64,000 nt of DNA from Marinobacter sp. MDS2 (GTDB lineage Bacteria; Pseudomonadota; Gammaproteobacteria; Pseudomonadales; Oleiphilaceae), in the NCBI RefSeq assembly GCF_030718085.1, contig NZ_JAVAJF010000001.1, forward strand, positions 62,001 to 126,000, in the 5' to 3' direction. Position numbers and translations under genes: made by a program. This document shows, piece by piece, positions 8,910 through 16,435 of this stretch; the stretch's first letter is position 1, and every line of letters begins with the position of its first letter. Under the pieces are notes generated by a model that saw only the letters and a list, made by a program, of their open reading frames with translations, ran no database searches and was not told the origin of the DNA.

Positions 8910-9809
8910 ATGGCATCCGTTAACGCCGCAACTTGGATCGGGTCGATTTCCGTTCTGTTATGGGGCACTTTGGCATTGCTGACCAAGCTTTCCAGTGGCG
9001 AGATTCCAGAGTTTCAGCTCATGGCCATGACCTTCGGCATCGCTTTCATGTTGATGGGCGGCCGCTGGGTCCTCTCGGGGCATTCCGGCGTGCGTTATTT
9101 ACGGCAATCGCCACTTGCATGGTGCATCGGCATCGTTGGTTTGTTCGGTTATCACTTTGCTTACTTCAAGGCCATGACACTGGCCCCTGCTGTTGAAGTC
9201 AGCCTTCTGGCTTACCTCTGGCCGCTGCTGATCGTCCTGCTGTCGGCCTTCCTGCCGGGCGAGAAACTACGACCTCAGTACATCGTTGGAGCCCTGGTTG
9301 CCCTGGCAGGATGTTGGTTGTTGATCAGCCGTAATGCCGACGGATTTGCCTGGGAGAACCTGCCGGGTTACCTGGTGGCTCTGTCCTGCGCTCTGATCTG
9401 GTCATCTTATTCTGTTCTTAGCAGATTGGTTCGCTCGGTACCGACCGATGCCGTGGGCTGGTTCTGCGGTGTAACGGCCATACTGGCGTTGGTTTGCCAC
9501 CTTTTGTGGGAAGAAACGGTATGGCCGGCGGGCGCAACGGAATGGATTGCCGTGGTCGGGCTGGGGCTTGGGCCGGTGGGTGTCGCGTTTTTCACTTGGG
9601 ACTATGGTGTCAAACACGGAAACATCCAGTTACTGGGAACCCTTGCATACAGTGCGCCACTGCTTTCAGTGATCCTGTTGATCCTTGCTGGCTACGGCGA
9701 GGCTACGGTTGCCGTGTTGAGTGCCAGCATCCTGATCGTCATTGGTTCTTTGATCGCCGGCCGTGCGAAAAGTCGGACGGTCGCCGAGTCAGAATTGTTA
9801 ACAGACTAA
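8910..9809 (+). CDS. DMT-superfamily (EamA) transporter
   Basis: The 299-residue protein shows ten hydrophobic segments in two EamA repeats, the layout of drug/metabolite exporters such as YddG and RhaT-like carriers. GAGGAGGG precedes the ATG closely. The second repeat begins about residue 150 (LVALSCALIWSSYSVLSRL). Exporters of this type move amino acids or small metabolites across the inner membrane, but the substrate cannot be read from sequence. It follows the araC gene on the same strand by 85 bp and could be its target after loss of the MFS gene. That link is speculative. Confidence 0.85.
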   Translation: MASVNAATWIGSISVLLWGTLALLTKLSSGEIPEFQLMAMTFGIAFMLMGGRWVLSGHSGVRYLRQSPLAWCIGIVGLFGYHFAYFKAMTLAPAVEVSLLAYLWPLLIVLLSAFLPGEKLRPQYIVGALVALAGCWLLISRNADGFAWENLPGYLVALSCALIWSSYSVLSRLVRSVPTDAVGWFCGVTAILALVCHLLWEETVWPAGATEWIAVVGLGLGPVGVAFFTWDYGVKHGNIQLLGTLAYSAPLLSVILLILAGYGEATVAVLSASILIVIGSLIAGRAKSRTVAESELLTD

Positions 9810-9830
9810 CTACGTCGAAGGAGCTGTGAG

Positions 9831-10163
9831 ATGATTACTTGGGACGATTTCGAGAAGGTTGAACTACGGATCGGGACTATCATTGACGTAATGGATTTTC
9901 CTGAGGCGCGCAAACCTGCTTATAAAATGCGAGTGGATTTCGGGGCGGACATTGGTATTCGTAAATCGAGTGCACAGATTACGAACCTCTATAGCAAGGA
10001 GGAGCTCATCGGCAAGCAGGTTCTGGCCGTCACCAATTTTCCGGCCAAACAGATCGGCCCTTTTTTGTCGGAGTGTCTGGTCACTGGCGTGCAAACGGAG
10101 AAGGGCGCAGTTACCTTGGTAAGGCCGGACGTGCAGGTAGATAACGGGGAGCGCTTGTTCTAA
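9831..10163 (+). CDS. csaA: CsaA-type tRNA-binding domain protein
   Basis: The 110-residue protein is a stand-alone OB-fold of the EMAP-II/Trbp111 family, typical in length for CsaA. Motifs include FEKVELRIGTI near the start, KSSAQITNLY in the middle and VRPDVQVDNGERLF at the end. Members bind tRNA or act as export-related chaperones in some bacteria; the role here is unproven. The ATG has an AAGGAG site upstream and lies 21 bp after the DMT transporter, so the two may be cotranscribed. Confidence 0.85.
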   Translation: MITWDDFEKVELRIGTIIDVMDFPEARKPAYKMRVDFGADIGIRKSSAQITNLYSKEELIGKQVLAVTNFPAKQIGPFLSECLVTGVQTEKGAVTLVRPDVQVDNGERLF

Positions 10164-10165
10164 GA

Positions 10166-10197
10166 TTCGGCGGCTTACACATCACAAGCCAGCCGAA
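10166..10197. terminator. Stem-loop between convergent csaA and lysR genes
   Basis: TTCGGCGGCTT pairs with AAGCCAGCCGAA apart from one bulged base, with a 9-nt loop. It lies right after the csaA stop and before the end of the convergent lysR gene. The T-run is weak, so this is a probable but imperfect bidirectional terminator. Confidence 0.45.
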
Positions 10198-10216
10198 GCG
10201 AACATTTACGCCCCTT

Positions 10217-11092
10217 TTAACCCGAACATTTAAGCCAGTCACAGACCTTCGTAGCCGCTGCCGACACATGTTGGCGCGGAGCTAAGAGGTAAAAACCCTG
10301 ATCCCCCCGGAGGATCTTCGGAACGAACTGGACCAGTCGGCCTTCGGCAAGGTCACGTTCAACCAGAAACCGGCTGGCCAAGGCAACGCCTTGCCCAGCA
10401 AGAGCGGCGTCGATACAGAGTGTTGTCTGGCTGAAGCGCAGCCCTTTATTTATTTCTGTTTTTACTCCTTCGTGCTCTTGCAAGAAAAGAGGCCATAAAT
10501 CGTGTGTGTCGTGAATCAGGGGCAAACTTGAGAGCGCAGTTTCACTCAACGGTGCAGCCCGGTCTCTGAGTAGGCCCGGCGAGCAAATGGCAATGATGTC
10601 CTGGCGAAACAGGAGGTCGGCTGTCAAATGGGCGCTTGAGGGTGGCTGCCCCTGCCGCACGGCCAGATCAATGCCATCCGTATGGAAGCTCAGAACTCTC
10701 TCTGTTGCCGTTATGCGCAGATCAATGTCTGGATGGTTGCGGGTGAATTCAGGAAGTCTTGGGATTAACCATTTCGATGCGAATGTCGGCGTCACACTTA
10801 TGGTTACGCTTGTAGGTGAGGGCCTCAGCCGTTCGGTCGAGTTCGAGATTTGCAGCAGTGCGCGCGATACAGCAGCGTGGTAGTCATACCCTTCGGCGGT
10901 AAACGCCAGACCCCGAGACTCTCTTCGAAACAGTCGCAAACCGAGGTCATTCTCCAGTCCGCGCACCTGTTGAGCCACAGCGCCCTGGGTTACGTCGAGC
11001 TCCTCCGCCGCAGCGCGAAACGTAAGGTGTCTTCCCGCAGATTCAAAGGCACGTAAACCATTCATTGAGGGTAGATTGAGTTTTTTCGACAC
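10217..11092 (-). CDS. LysR-family transcriptional regulator (GcvA-like)
   Basis: I chose the GTG at 11092 because GGAGA lies at good spacing and the protein then begins directly at the helix-turn-helix, giving 291 residues. The frame stays open upstream with no domain. The N-terminal winged helix (about 8-67, FRAAAEELDVTQGAVAQQVRGLE core) and an effector domain with the GcvA-type signature SVTPTFASKWLIPRL are clear. Such regulators often control amino-acid or beta-lactamase genes. The divergent small membrane-protein gene at 11211 could be a target, though the intervening 118 bp shows no obvious operator. Confidence 0.88.
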   Translation of the reverse strand: MSKKLNLPSMNGLRAFESAGRHLTFRAAAEELDVTQGAVAQQVRGLENDLGLRLFRRESRGLAFTAEGYDYHAAVSRALLQISNSTERLRPSPTSVTISVTPTFASKWLIPRLPEFTRNHPDIDLRITATERVLSFHTDGIDLAVRQGQPPSSAHLTADLLFRQDIIAICSPGLLRDRAAPLSETALSSLPLIHDTHDLWPLFLQEHEGVKTEINKGLRFSQTTLCIDAALAGQGVALASRFLVERDLAEGRLVQFVPKILRGDQGFYLLAPRQHVSAAATKVCDWLKCSG

Positions 11093-11210
11093 AGTAGATT
11101 TTCTCCAGTCTGGAAGCAGCTCCCATGGATCGCTCAGTTCTCCATAGCATCGTAAAATGAGCTTCAAGTCCTGGCAACGGAAACAAGTAAGTTTATCGAT
11201 GGAGGCTCTT

Positions 11211-11477
11211 ATGACTGTAGAAAAAATTGTGCATCGTGTATTTAGAGGAGAGGGTCGGGAATCGCTGGCCTTCGGCGTAAAGTGGGTTTCATCAATCATC
11301 CAGATACTCGGTTACGCCGCGACAGGGTTCGGCTGGACGCCCTGGAATCTGTACCTGTTTGTTATTGGAGTGGTTGGATGGTTTGTTGTGGGTGTTTTCT
11401 GGAATGACAAAGCAATTATGTTGATTCACTCGGTTGCCCTAGGTTCGATGACCGTGGGTATGATCAGCCAGTCATAA
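11211..11477 (+). CDS. Small two-helix membrane protein (DUF6552-like)
   Basis: The 88-residue product starts at an ATG with GGAGG immediately upstream; an earlier in-frame start is not needed. It has two predicted membrane segments (about 25-45 and 48-66, WNLYLFVIGVVGWFVVGVF) and a short third hydrophobic stretch at the end. The pattern GYAATGFGWTPWN followed by FWNDKAIMLIH resembles small proteins I recall as DUF6552, common in marine proteobacteria and of unknown function. The family name is from memory and moderately certain. Confidence 0.65.
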   Translation: MTVEKIVHRVFRGEGRESLAFGVKWVSSIIQILGYAATGFGWTPWNLYLFVIGVVGWFVVGVFWNDKAIMLIHSVALGSMTVGMISQS

Positions 11478-12118
11478 ACCGGATGCTTTATTAGACCGAA
11501 GTACCGGCAGTCATGAGTTAGTTGTTGCGGCGGAAGATTCCACCACCATCTTTACGGAAAAACTCGGGTCTTCTGCCAACAGGCCTTGGGTTATTGTGGT
11601 TCGGTAGTTCGTCTTTAGCCAGCAATCCTGGCTTCACGGTTTTGCAGTTAAAGTAGTCGATTAACACCGTGTGTCTTGAGTGCGCATTGATGGCACCCGG
11701 GAGTCGTTGGAACCTATGTATAGTGGGGCAGGGAAGCTATGCGGCACTATCAACAAGCCTCATGACAAGTGAGCTAAATCAGGCAAGCAAACCAGTGGCA
11801 TACAAGGGGCGTTTGAACCGTGATACTGAATGCGCTCCAAAGTTTTTTCGTTTGCTGCACTAATTTGTACCGAGCATCCTGTAACGTTTCCTTCAGGAAA
11901 TTCATCCGTAGATGAACGTTGTTGCCGGATGACACATGGCCAACGATTTGTCCAAGTCTAAGGAACGCGAAACCAAGCGGACGCACATAATGTCCAATAC
12001 ACCTAAATATTGGACATTCCTAAAGCGCTTGTCCGAAGGGCTTTTAGCGCAGTCTTTCAGCGCGAGTAATTTTGACTTCTGGTACCTACACTTGTGCACG
12101 CAAGCACCACACTTGCTG
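11478..12118. other. Gene-poor stretch of about 640 bp
   Basis: No convincing gene is visible. A 49-codon frame on the minus strand (11518-11667, GTG start, ending GGGIFRRNN) looks protein-like but has no ribosome site. The opposite strand over the same bases is open for about 44 codons, so neither can be called. A perfect 11-bp inverted repeat sits at 11989-12018. The rest holds only short overlapping frames without domains, which suggests decayed sequence. Confidence 0.5.
11989..12018. repeat. Perfect 11-bp inverted repeat
   Basis: AATGTCCAATA and TATTGGACATT flank an 8-base loop. A second, weaker stem (CTAAAGC with GCTTTTAG) follows directly at about 12020-12047. No gene abuts it, so it could be an operator, a terminator or part of an unrecognised RNA. 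Confidence 0.6.
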
Positions 12119-12568
12119 TTAATCGACCGCAATACCACGTTCAACCAGCTGACTTCGCAACCGCTCAACTCGGAGCCGGTTCACACCCATATCGTAAAAC
12201 CCGAGGCGCGACTGCGACCGAACGTTCAACTGCTGCTTGCCAGCATCAATCAACAGCTCCAGATAATCCGGGAAACCAAGCCCGTCGCTGTAGCAGGTGA
12301 TATTCACGTAACCGTATCGAGCCTCGTTTAATGAAGCACCTGGCAACTCGAGAGCTTCGGCTTTGATAGCGGCCCAAGCTGATTCGCTCAACGGCTCTAT
12401 TAATTGAATCGGTTCGATACCGTGATAATTTGTGGTGGACGACGTCGAGACGCAGTTCCAAAACGGCGGGCATTCATCCAGCACGAAATCGGTGCCCGTT
12501 GGCGGTACGTTTTCGGTAGAGGCACATCCGGTCAGAAGCACGATTAATAGAACAATAAAGTGGCGCAC
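12119..12568 (-). CDS. DUF1499 lipoprotein
   Basis: The 149-residue product begins at a GTG and has a lipoprotein signal with lipobox LLTGC (lipidated C15). The following CPPFWNCVSTSS segment is the CPxxxNCVSS-like hallmark of DUF1499, and the YVNITCYSDGLGFPDYLELLID region fits that family's core. The function of DUF1499 is unknown. It is on the same strand as the sigma-factor operon but 183 bp downstream, with nothing recognisable between. Confidence 0.78.
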   Translation of the reverse strand: MRHFIVLLIVLLTGCASTENVPPTGTDFVLDECPPFWNCVSTSSTTNYHGIEPIQLIEPLSESAWAAIKAEALELPGASLNEARYGYVNITCYSDGLGFPDYLELLIDAGKQQLNVRSQSRLGFYDMGVNRLRVERLRSQLVERGIAVD

Positions 12569-12751
12569 GTTGTTAGGAGCTCTTTTTAAAAGTTTGGGTT
12601 GGCAAGAATAAGGCGGAGATTCTCCACCTCTGGTTTTCGAAAGTATAGCGTTCCTGCCAATCCACCGCTGCGCATAATGTATATTATGTTAAATTCAGTA
12701 TTGGCATTGATAAACGATGTTGGTGATTTGCAGTCTCCTACGTTGTTCTTA

Positions 12752-13492
12752 TCACTCTGATCGTGTCGTCCGGAAAACATCAGCGAGCAGCTCGACCACA
12801 GAATCCGCCATATGAGCACAACGAGCGCCATCAAATGGATACACGTTTTCAAAACCTCCCTGTATATGTGACTCAAACAACTTTTTCAGATGTCGCCTGG
12901 CACGGAAAAGGCGCGTTTTGACCGTCATAACGGTAATACCAAGATCCGCTGCTATGTCGGCTATCGCCATGCCTTCTGCCTCCCTGAGAACAAACACAAT
13001 CCGAAGATTGCTTGGCAACTCAGAGACCGCTGATTCCACCCACTCTCGAAACTGCGTAACTCCGTGCTCACTTTCCGGCGATCGCTGTGACGCACTCGGA
13101 AACGCTATCACAGACGCTGTCTGGTGAAGCTGCTCCGAAACCGAATCATATTCCTGAGTTGGATGGCGTTTGCGCAATCTCATTTTGGCTGCGTTCAACG
13201 CAATTTTGGTGATCCAGGTCGAGAGTTTGGAGTCGCCGCGAAACTCTTCAATTCGGGTAAAAGCAACCAGATAGGTTTCCTGGACGATTTCCTCGGCCTC
13301 GGCACTGTTATCCAAAATACCCCGAGCGATACGAAACAGACGAGGATTCAGTCTTCGAATGATCTCTCGTACGGCGACTTCTTCTCCCTGCTGGGCAAGT
13401 TTGACGAGCTCTTCTTCAGAAGTTTGCGGGTCTACGCTGGTTTTAGGTGATAAAGAGTCAACAGGGCTTTTCATAAGCATGCCTTTTGTCAT
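12752..13492 (-). CDS. ECF-type RNA polymerase sigma factor
   Basis: The protein has sigma region 2 (about 30-100, with AEEIVQETYLVAFTRIEEF and STWITKIALNAAKMRLRKR) and region 4 (about 150-205, IADIAADLGITVMTVKTRLFRARR). A C-terminal tail of about 40 residues contains FDGARCAHMADSV. The first ATG overlaps the cupredoxin stop (ATGA); an ATG at 13474 with AAAAGG upstream is an alternative start. No anti-sigma gene adjoins it. Encoded with two periplasmic proteins, it may answer an envelope or redox/metal cue, perhaps through its own tail, but this is inference. Confidence 0.9.
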   Translation of the reverse strand: MTKGMLMKSPVDSLSPKTSVDPQTSEEELVKLAQQGEEVAVREIIRRLNPRLFRIARGILDNSAEAEEIVQETYLVAFTRIEEFRGDSKLSTWITKIALNAAKMRLRKRHPTQEYDSVSEQLHQTASVIAFPSASQRSPESEHGVTQFREWVESAVSELPSNLRIVFVLREAEGMAIADIAADLGITVMTVKTRLFRARRHLKKLFESHIQGGFENVYPFDGARCAHMADSVVELLADVFRTTRSE

Positions 13493-13995
13493 CTTGCATT
13501 GAAGATATCGCGGACTGAAGGGAATTGTGCACTGACATCTCCCCTCACTCCCCCCGCACCCAACGCGGATTCATCCCAGTCTTCTAATGCTGGTGATCCA
13601 ACGATAATTCGCCCAACCATAGCCGCCATCTCATGCGGGACACAGTAATAGTCATACACTCCAGGAACCGTCAGAGTTAGGCTGAACGTTTGGCCAGGAA
13701 GTAAATAGCCGCTATCAAATGGTTTAGCTGCTTTCGGAATCCGTCGAACACGATCAAAAATTTCAGGGTGATAAGCAGTAACGGTGTGGGAGTTACCCGG
13801 ATCCCGATTAATGAAAGTAACGGTTGTGCCCGGCTCTATTGCAACACCTTTCGGCTCAAACCAAACTCTTTCACCCCGATGTGTGCCTTTCATGGTGATA
13901 ACGACATCGTTATCACCATGAACCTCGTTCACTACACAGCTTAAAAGTAGGAGCGAGCCCGACAACCTCAGCAATCTACGTCTTGAACAGTTCAT
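13489..13995 (-). CDS. Plastocyanin-like cupredoxin with Tat-type signal
   Basis: The 168-residue protein starts with a twin-arginine-like signal (SRRRLLRLSG plus hydrophobic stretch to about 26). One cupredoxin domain follows, with copper ligands H70, C118, H121 and M126 in the plastocyanin order C-x2-H-x4-M. A C-terminal extension of about 30 residues has no known domain. No clear ribosome site precedes the ATG. It lies 23 bp after the upstream periplasmic gene and overlaps the sigma factor by four bases, so the three form an operon. It is distinct from the cupredoxin in the copper locus at 1440. Confidence 0.85.
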   Translation of the reverse strand: MNCSRRRLLRLSGSLLLLSCVVNEVHGDNDVVITMKGTHRGERVWFEPKGVAIEPGTTVTFINRDPGNSHTVTAYHPEIFDRVRRIPKAAKPFDSGYLLPGQTFSLTLTVPGVYDYYCVPHEMAAMVGRIIVGSPALEDWDESALGAGGVRGDVSAQFPSVRDIFNAR

Positions 13996-14018
13996 AGTAT
14001 GATCGCCAGTTACAGTGC

Positions 14019-14432
14019 CTATTTGGCCAAGCGGTCTTTGGCCCTCTTATCGTGGAAGAGCACGACGTGCGCGTGTGGACTCTCGACTCCGGGATGCCCA
14101 GCGTTGTAGTAGATATCGACAGCCGTAACCTCATGAGATCCAACCGCCAGATCGTCGTAAGCAACGCCGTTTTTGAGTTCCTCAAGAGGTGTCATATAAA
14201 CGGTAGCAGACAGCTTTCCATCACGGTCGTAGCTTAAGAATGGGCCGGCGGGCAAGGTATCCGGATCGACGAAGAGTATTCCAAGGCCCGGCAGAAATGC
14301 AGGCAGCGGTAACACATCGCTCACCTGCACGTACGGTCCTTCCGGAGGCATTTGGGCAAGCTTGCCTTCATCATGGGCCAGTACGCCCGCCGCCAGACTC
14401 ATGCCCAACAACCCGATCAGTAACGTTTTCAT
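14019..14432 (-). CDS. Periplasmic protein, TTHB210/DUF5602-like
   Basis: The chosen ATG at 14432 has AGGGG seven bases upstream and opens a Sec signal (MKTLLIGLLGMSLAAGVLAHD). The 137-residue protein has the core YMTPLEELKNGVAYDDL and a His-bearing ending NAGHPGVESPHAHVVLFHD. I recall this fold as TTHB210-like/DUF5602. Its function is unknown, though the terminal histidines could bind a metal. It is the first gene of the run leading to the cupredoxin and the ECF sigma factor. Confidence 0.65.
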   Translation of the reverse strand: MKTLLIGLLGMSLAAGVLAHDEGKLAQMPPEGPYVQVSDVLPLPAFLPGLGILFVDPDTLPAGPFLSYDRDGKLSATVYMTPLEELKNGVAYDDLAVGSHEVTAVDIYYNAGHPGVESPHAHVVLFHDKRAKDRLAK

Positions 14433-14548
14433 AGCCATTCCCCTTTCGCGAATAATTAATGTGGCAATGAAACAGATGCAGTTCCGGCGGAAAGGTTTCA
14501 GAATTTTTATCGATTGATATCGGACTAACACGCTGGTAAATTACCATC

Positions 14549-14715
14549 CTCTTTGGGGAGTAGCCTGCTTCCGTTCCTCGGAAGAGTTCGCATCAACATA
14601 CTTGGCCACATGCCATGGTGCGGACACCACTTCGGTTGGCGAGACCATCGATATACCCATGCCTTTGGTCGGGCGTGTGGCTATATCGTGGACTCAACAA
14701 GCCCGGCCGGAGTTA
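14549..14715 (+). ncRNA. yybP-ykoY manganese riboswitch
   Basis: CTTTGGGGAGTAGCC at 14551, a GC-rich hairpin (CTTCCGTTCCTCGGAAG) and CATCAACATACTTGGCCAC lie in the leader of mntP, followed by ATGCCATGG and GGACACC. These blocks and their order match the yybP-ykoY element upstream of E. coli mntP, which binds Mn2+ and raises mntP expression. The 3' end includes a run-up to the mntP start. Limits are approximate. Confidence 0.9.
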
Positions 14716-14719
14716 AAGA

Positions 14720-15277
14720 ATGAACCCAGTAGCCCTCATTTTACTTGCCTTTGCCATGTCCACCGATGCCTTTGCCGCTGCTATTGGTAAAGGAGCAACC
14801 CTCAGAAATCCGCGATTCTTTGACGCCCTGCGCATGGGCCTGATTTTTGGAACTATCGAAGCAATCACGCCACTTATAGGCTGGCTGATTGGCCGCACTG
14901 CCTCCAGTTATGTTGAAGCTTGGGCTCATTGGATTGCGTTCTTCTTGCTCGTGGGCTTAGGCGCTCACATGATTTATGAAGGCCTGAAGCCAGGTACTGA
15001 AGACGTCGAAAAACCCACCAGCCACTCTCCATTAAAAGTGTGCCTGACCGCAGTTGGCACCAGTATTGATGCCTTGGCTGTGGGTGTTGGCCTGGCGTTC
15101 ATCAACGTCAACATCTGGATAGCGGCCGGCTTGATAGGTGCAGCGACCACTCTCATGGTAACCATGGGCGTTCTGCTGGGTAGGACAGTTGGCTCCCTAC
15201 TCGGCCATCGGGCTGAAGTCTTTGGCGGCCTCACGCTTGCGGGCGTGGGAGTGTGGATATTGGCTACGAATTTATAG
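14720..15277 (+). CDS. mntP: Manganese efflux pump
   Basis: The 185-residue, six-helix protein matches MntP (YebN). Two related halves carry [12 protein letters not shown] and [12 protein letters not shown], whose aspartates are essential in the family, and [13 protein letters not shown] supplies a conserved glutamate. It exports Mn2+ from the cytoplasm. The upstream riboswitch gives the expected manganese-dependent control. The length is normal and no partner gene is needed. Confidence 0.95.
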   Translation: MNPVALILLAFAMSTDAFAAAIGKGATLRNPRFFDALRMGLIFGTIEAITPLIGWLIGRTASSYVEAWAHWIAFFLLVGLGAHMIYEGLKPGTEDVEKPTSHSPLKVCLTAVGTSIDALAVGVGLAFINVNIWIAAGLIGAATTLMVTMGVLLGRTVGSLLGHRAEVFGGLTLAGVGVWILATNL

Positions 15278-15290
15278 CCCGGTTGTGTGA

Positions 15291-16217
15291 TTAGTTGTTT
15301 TTCTTAATAACGACCAGCGCCACGCCCAAAACCGCTAGCAGGCCACCGCATAATGCGATCAATCCTAGTCGCTCATCGAACAGAATATAGGCCTGCAAGG
15401 CGGTCACCGGAGGCACGAGATAAAACAAACTCGCAACGTTCGACGCAGCACCACGGCGAATCAATTGCATCAGAAGAAGAATGGCGCCCACGGATAAGCC
15501 CAGGACCAGCCAGCCTGTTGCCAATATGAGCTGAATGTTCCACGACACCTCGCGCGATTCAAACGCGAAAGCCCCCAGAGCAAACAGAACCGACGCCGCG
15601 CAGTACTGAATAAAGGCGCCCGGAACCAAATCGACTCCCTGGCAAAAACGCTTTTGATACACCGTACCGATCGAAATACCTGCAAGTGCGATCAACGTCC
15701 AAAGCAATGCCGAGACGGGAAAGCCTGAAACCTGGCTCGTACCCCCAATTTTCTCCAATATAACCAAACTGACGCCGATAAGTCCCAGCACCAACCCTGA
15801 CCACTGACGCATGCTGATAGATTCCCGCAGAACCACAACAGCCACCGCTGCAGTGACCAAAGGCTGCAGACCGACAATGATGGAAACCACGCCCGCGGGC
15901 ATCCCATCGTCAATCGCATAAAACACACCGCCCAGATAGAGTCTATGTACGAGCAAACCAGTTGTCGCTGTGTGTACCATTCCGGTAACTGACGGCCATT
16001 TCGATTTTAGCCACCACGCAATCAGGCCCAGCACGACCAAAGTGGACAGCATTCGGTATAACAACAATGTAAAAGGTTCGGCGTACGGGAGCCCGTACTT
16101 TGCACCGATAAAGCCGGTGCTCCACAACCACACGAAAACTGCCGGCATCAAACTAACTGTGAAAGGTCCAGTACCGTTAAGTGATTTGTTGCCTGAACGG
16201 CTGGTAAAAGTGGTCAA
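15291..16217 (-). CDS. EamA-family (DMT) transporter
   Basis: The 308-residue protein contains ten hydrophobic segments in two EamA repeats. The first begins around residue 22 (LMPAVFVWLWSTGFIGAKYGLPYAEPF), the second around 165. It is a different subgroup from the DMT carrier at 8910. Substrate is not predictable. It converges on mntP with 13 bp between stops. The exact start is uncertain because several in-frame starts precede the first helix and none has a strong ribosome site. Confidence 0.82.
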   Translation of the reverse strand: MTTFTSRSGNKSLNGTGPFTVSLMPAVFVWLWSTGFIGAKYGLPYAEPFTLLLYRMLSTLVVLGLIAWWLKSKWPSVTGMVHTATTGLLVHRLYLGGVFYAIDDGMPAGVVSIIVGLQPLVTAAVAVVVLRESISMRQWSGLVLGLIGVSLVILEKIGGTSQVSGFPVSALLWTLIALAGISIGTVYQKRFCQGVDLVPGAFIQYCAASVLFALGAFAFESREVSWNIQLILATGWLVLGLSVGAILLLMQLIRRGAASNVASLFYLVPPVTALQAYILFDERLGLIALCGGLLAVLGVALVVIKKNN

Positions 16218-16373
16218 TCCAAGTTTCCTGATCAGAGCGGCTTGCGTGTCCCGGGGAACGTGGCGTTACAGCTAACTTGTGTCTTTGTCAGTCAGTGGCC
16301 GGAGTGTATCCGCAAAAAACGCAACATGGTACATGTGATCATTAGATAGCTCACCATCTCGCTCTCTATAGAT

Positions 16374-16398
16374 TGTAATGAGAACGCTTCTCAGTATA
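16374..16398 (+). promoter_or_regulatory. Fur-like box upstream of the iron-uptake operon
   Basis: AATGAGAA (16377-16384), CGC and TTCTCAGT (16388-16395) form a near-perfect inverted repeat, with 7 of 8 pairs matching, and resemble the 7-1-7 Fur site. It lies about 40 bp before the TonB-receptor start, where a repressor would block the promoter. Confidence 0.65.
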
Positions 16399-16435
16399 AT
16401 GCGCATCTTCTTTCCCTGAAGTGCTGGAGCCCCCA

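Noticed and set aside
12586..12876. 96-codon frame downstream of and overlapping the ECF sigma gene
   Set aside because: It overlaps the sigma C-terminus in another frame and shows no domain; the remaining gap looks non-coding.
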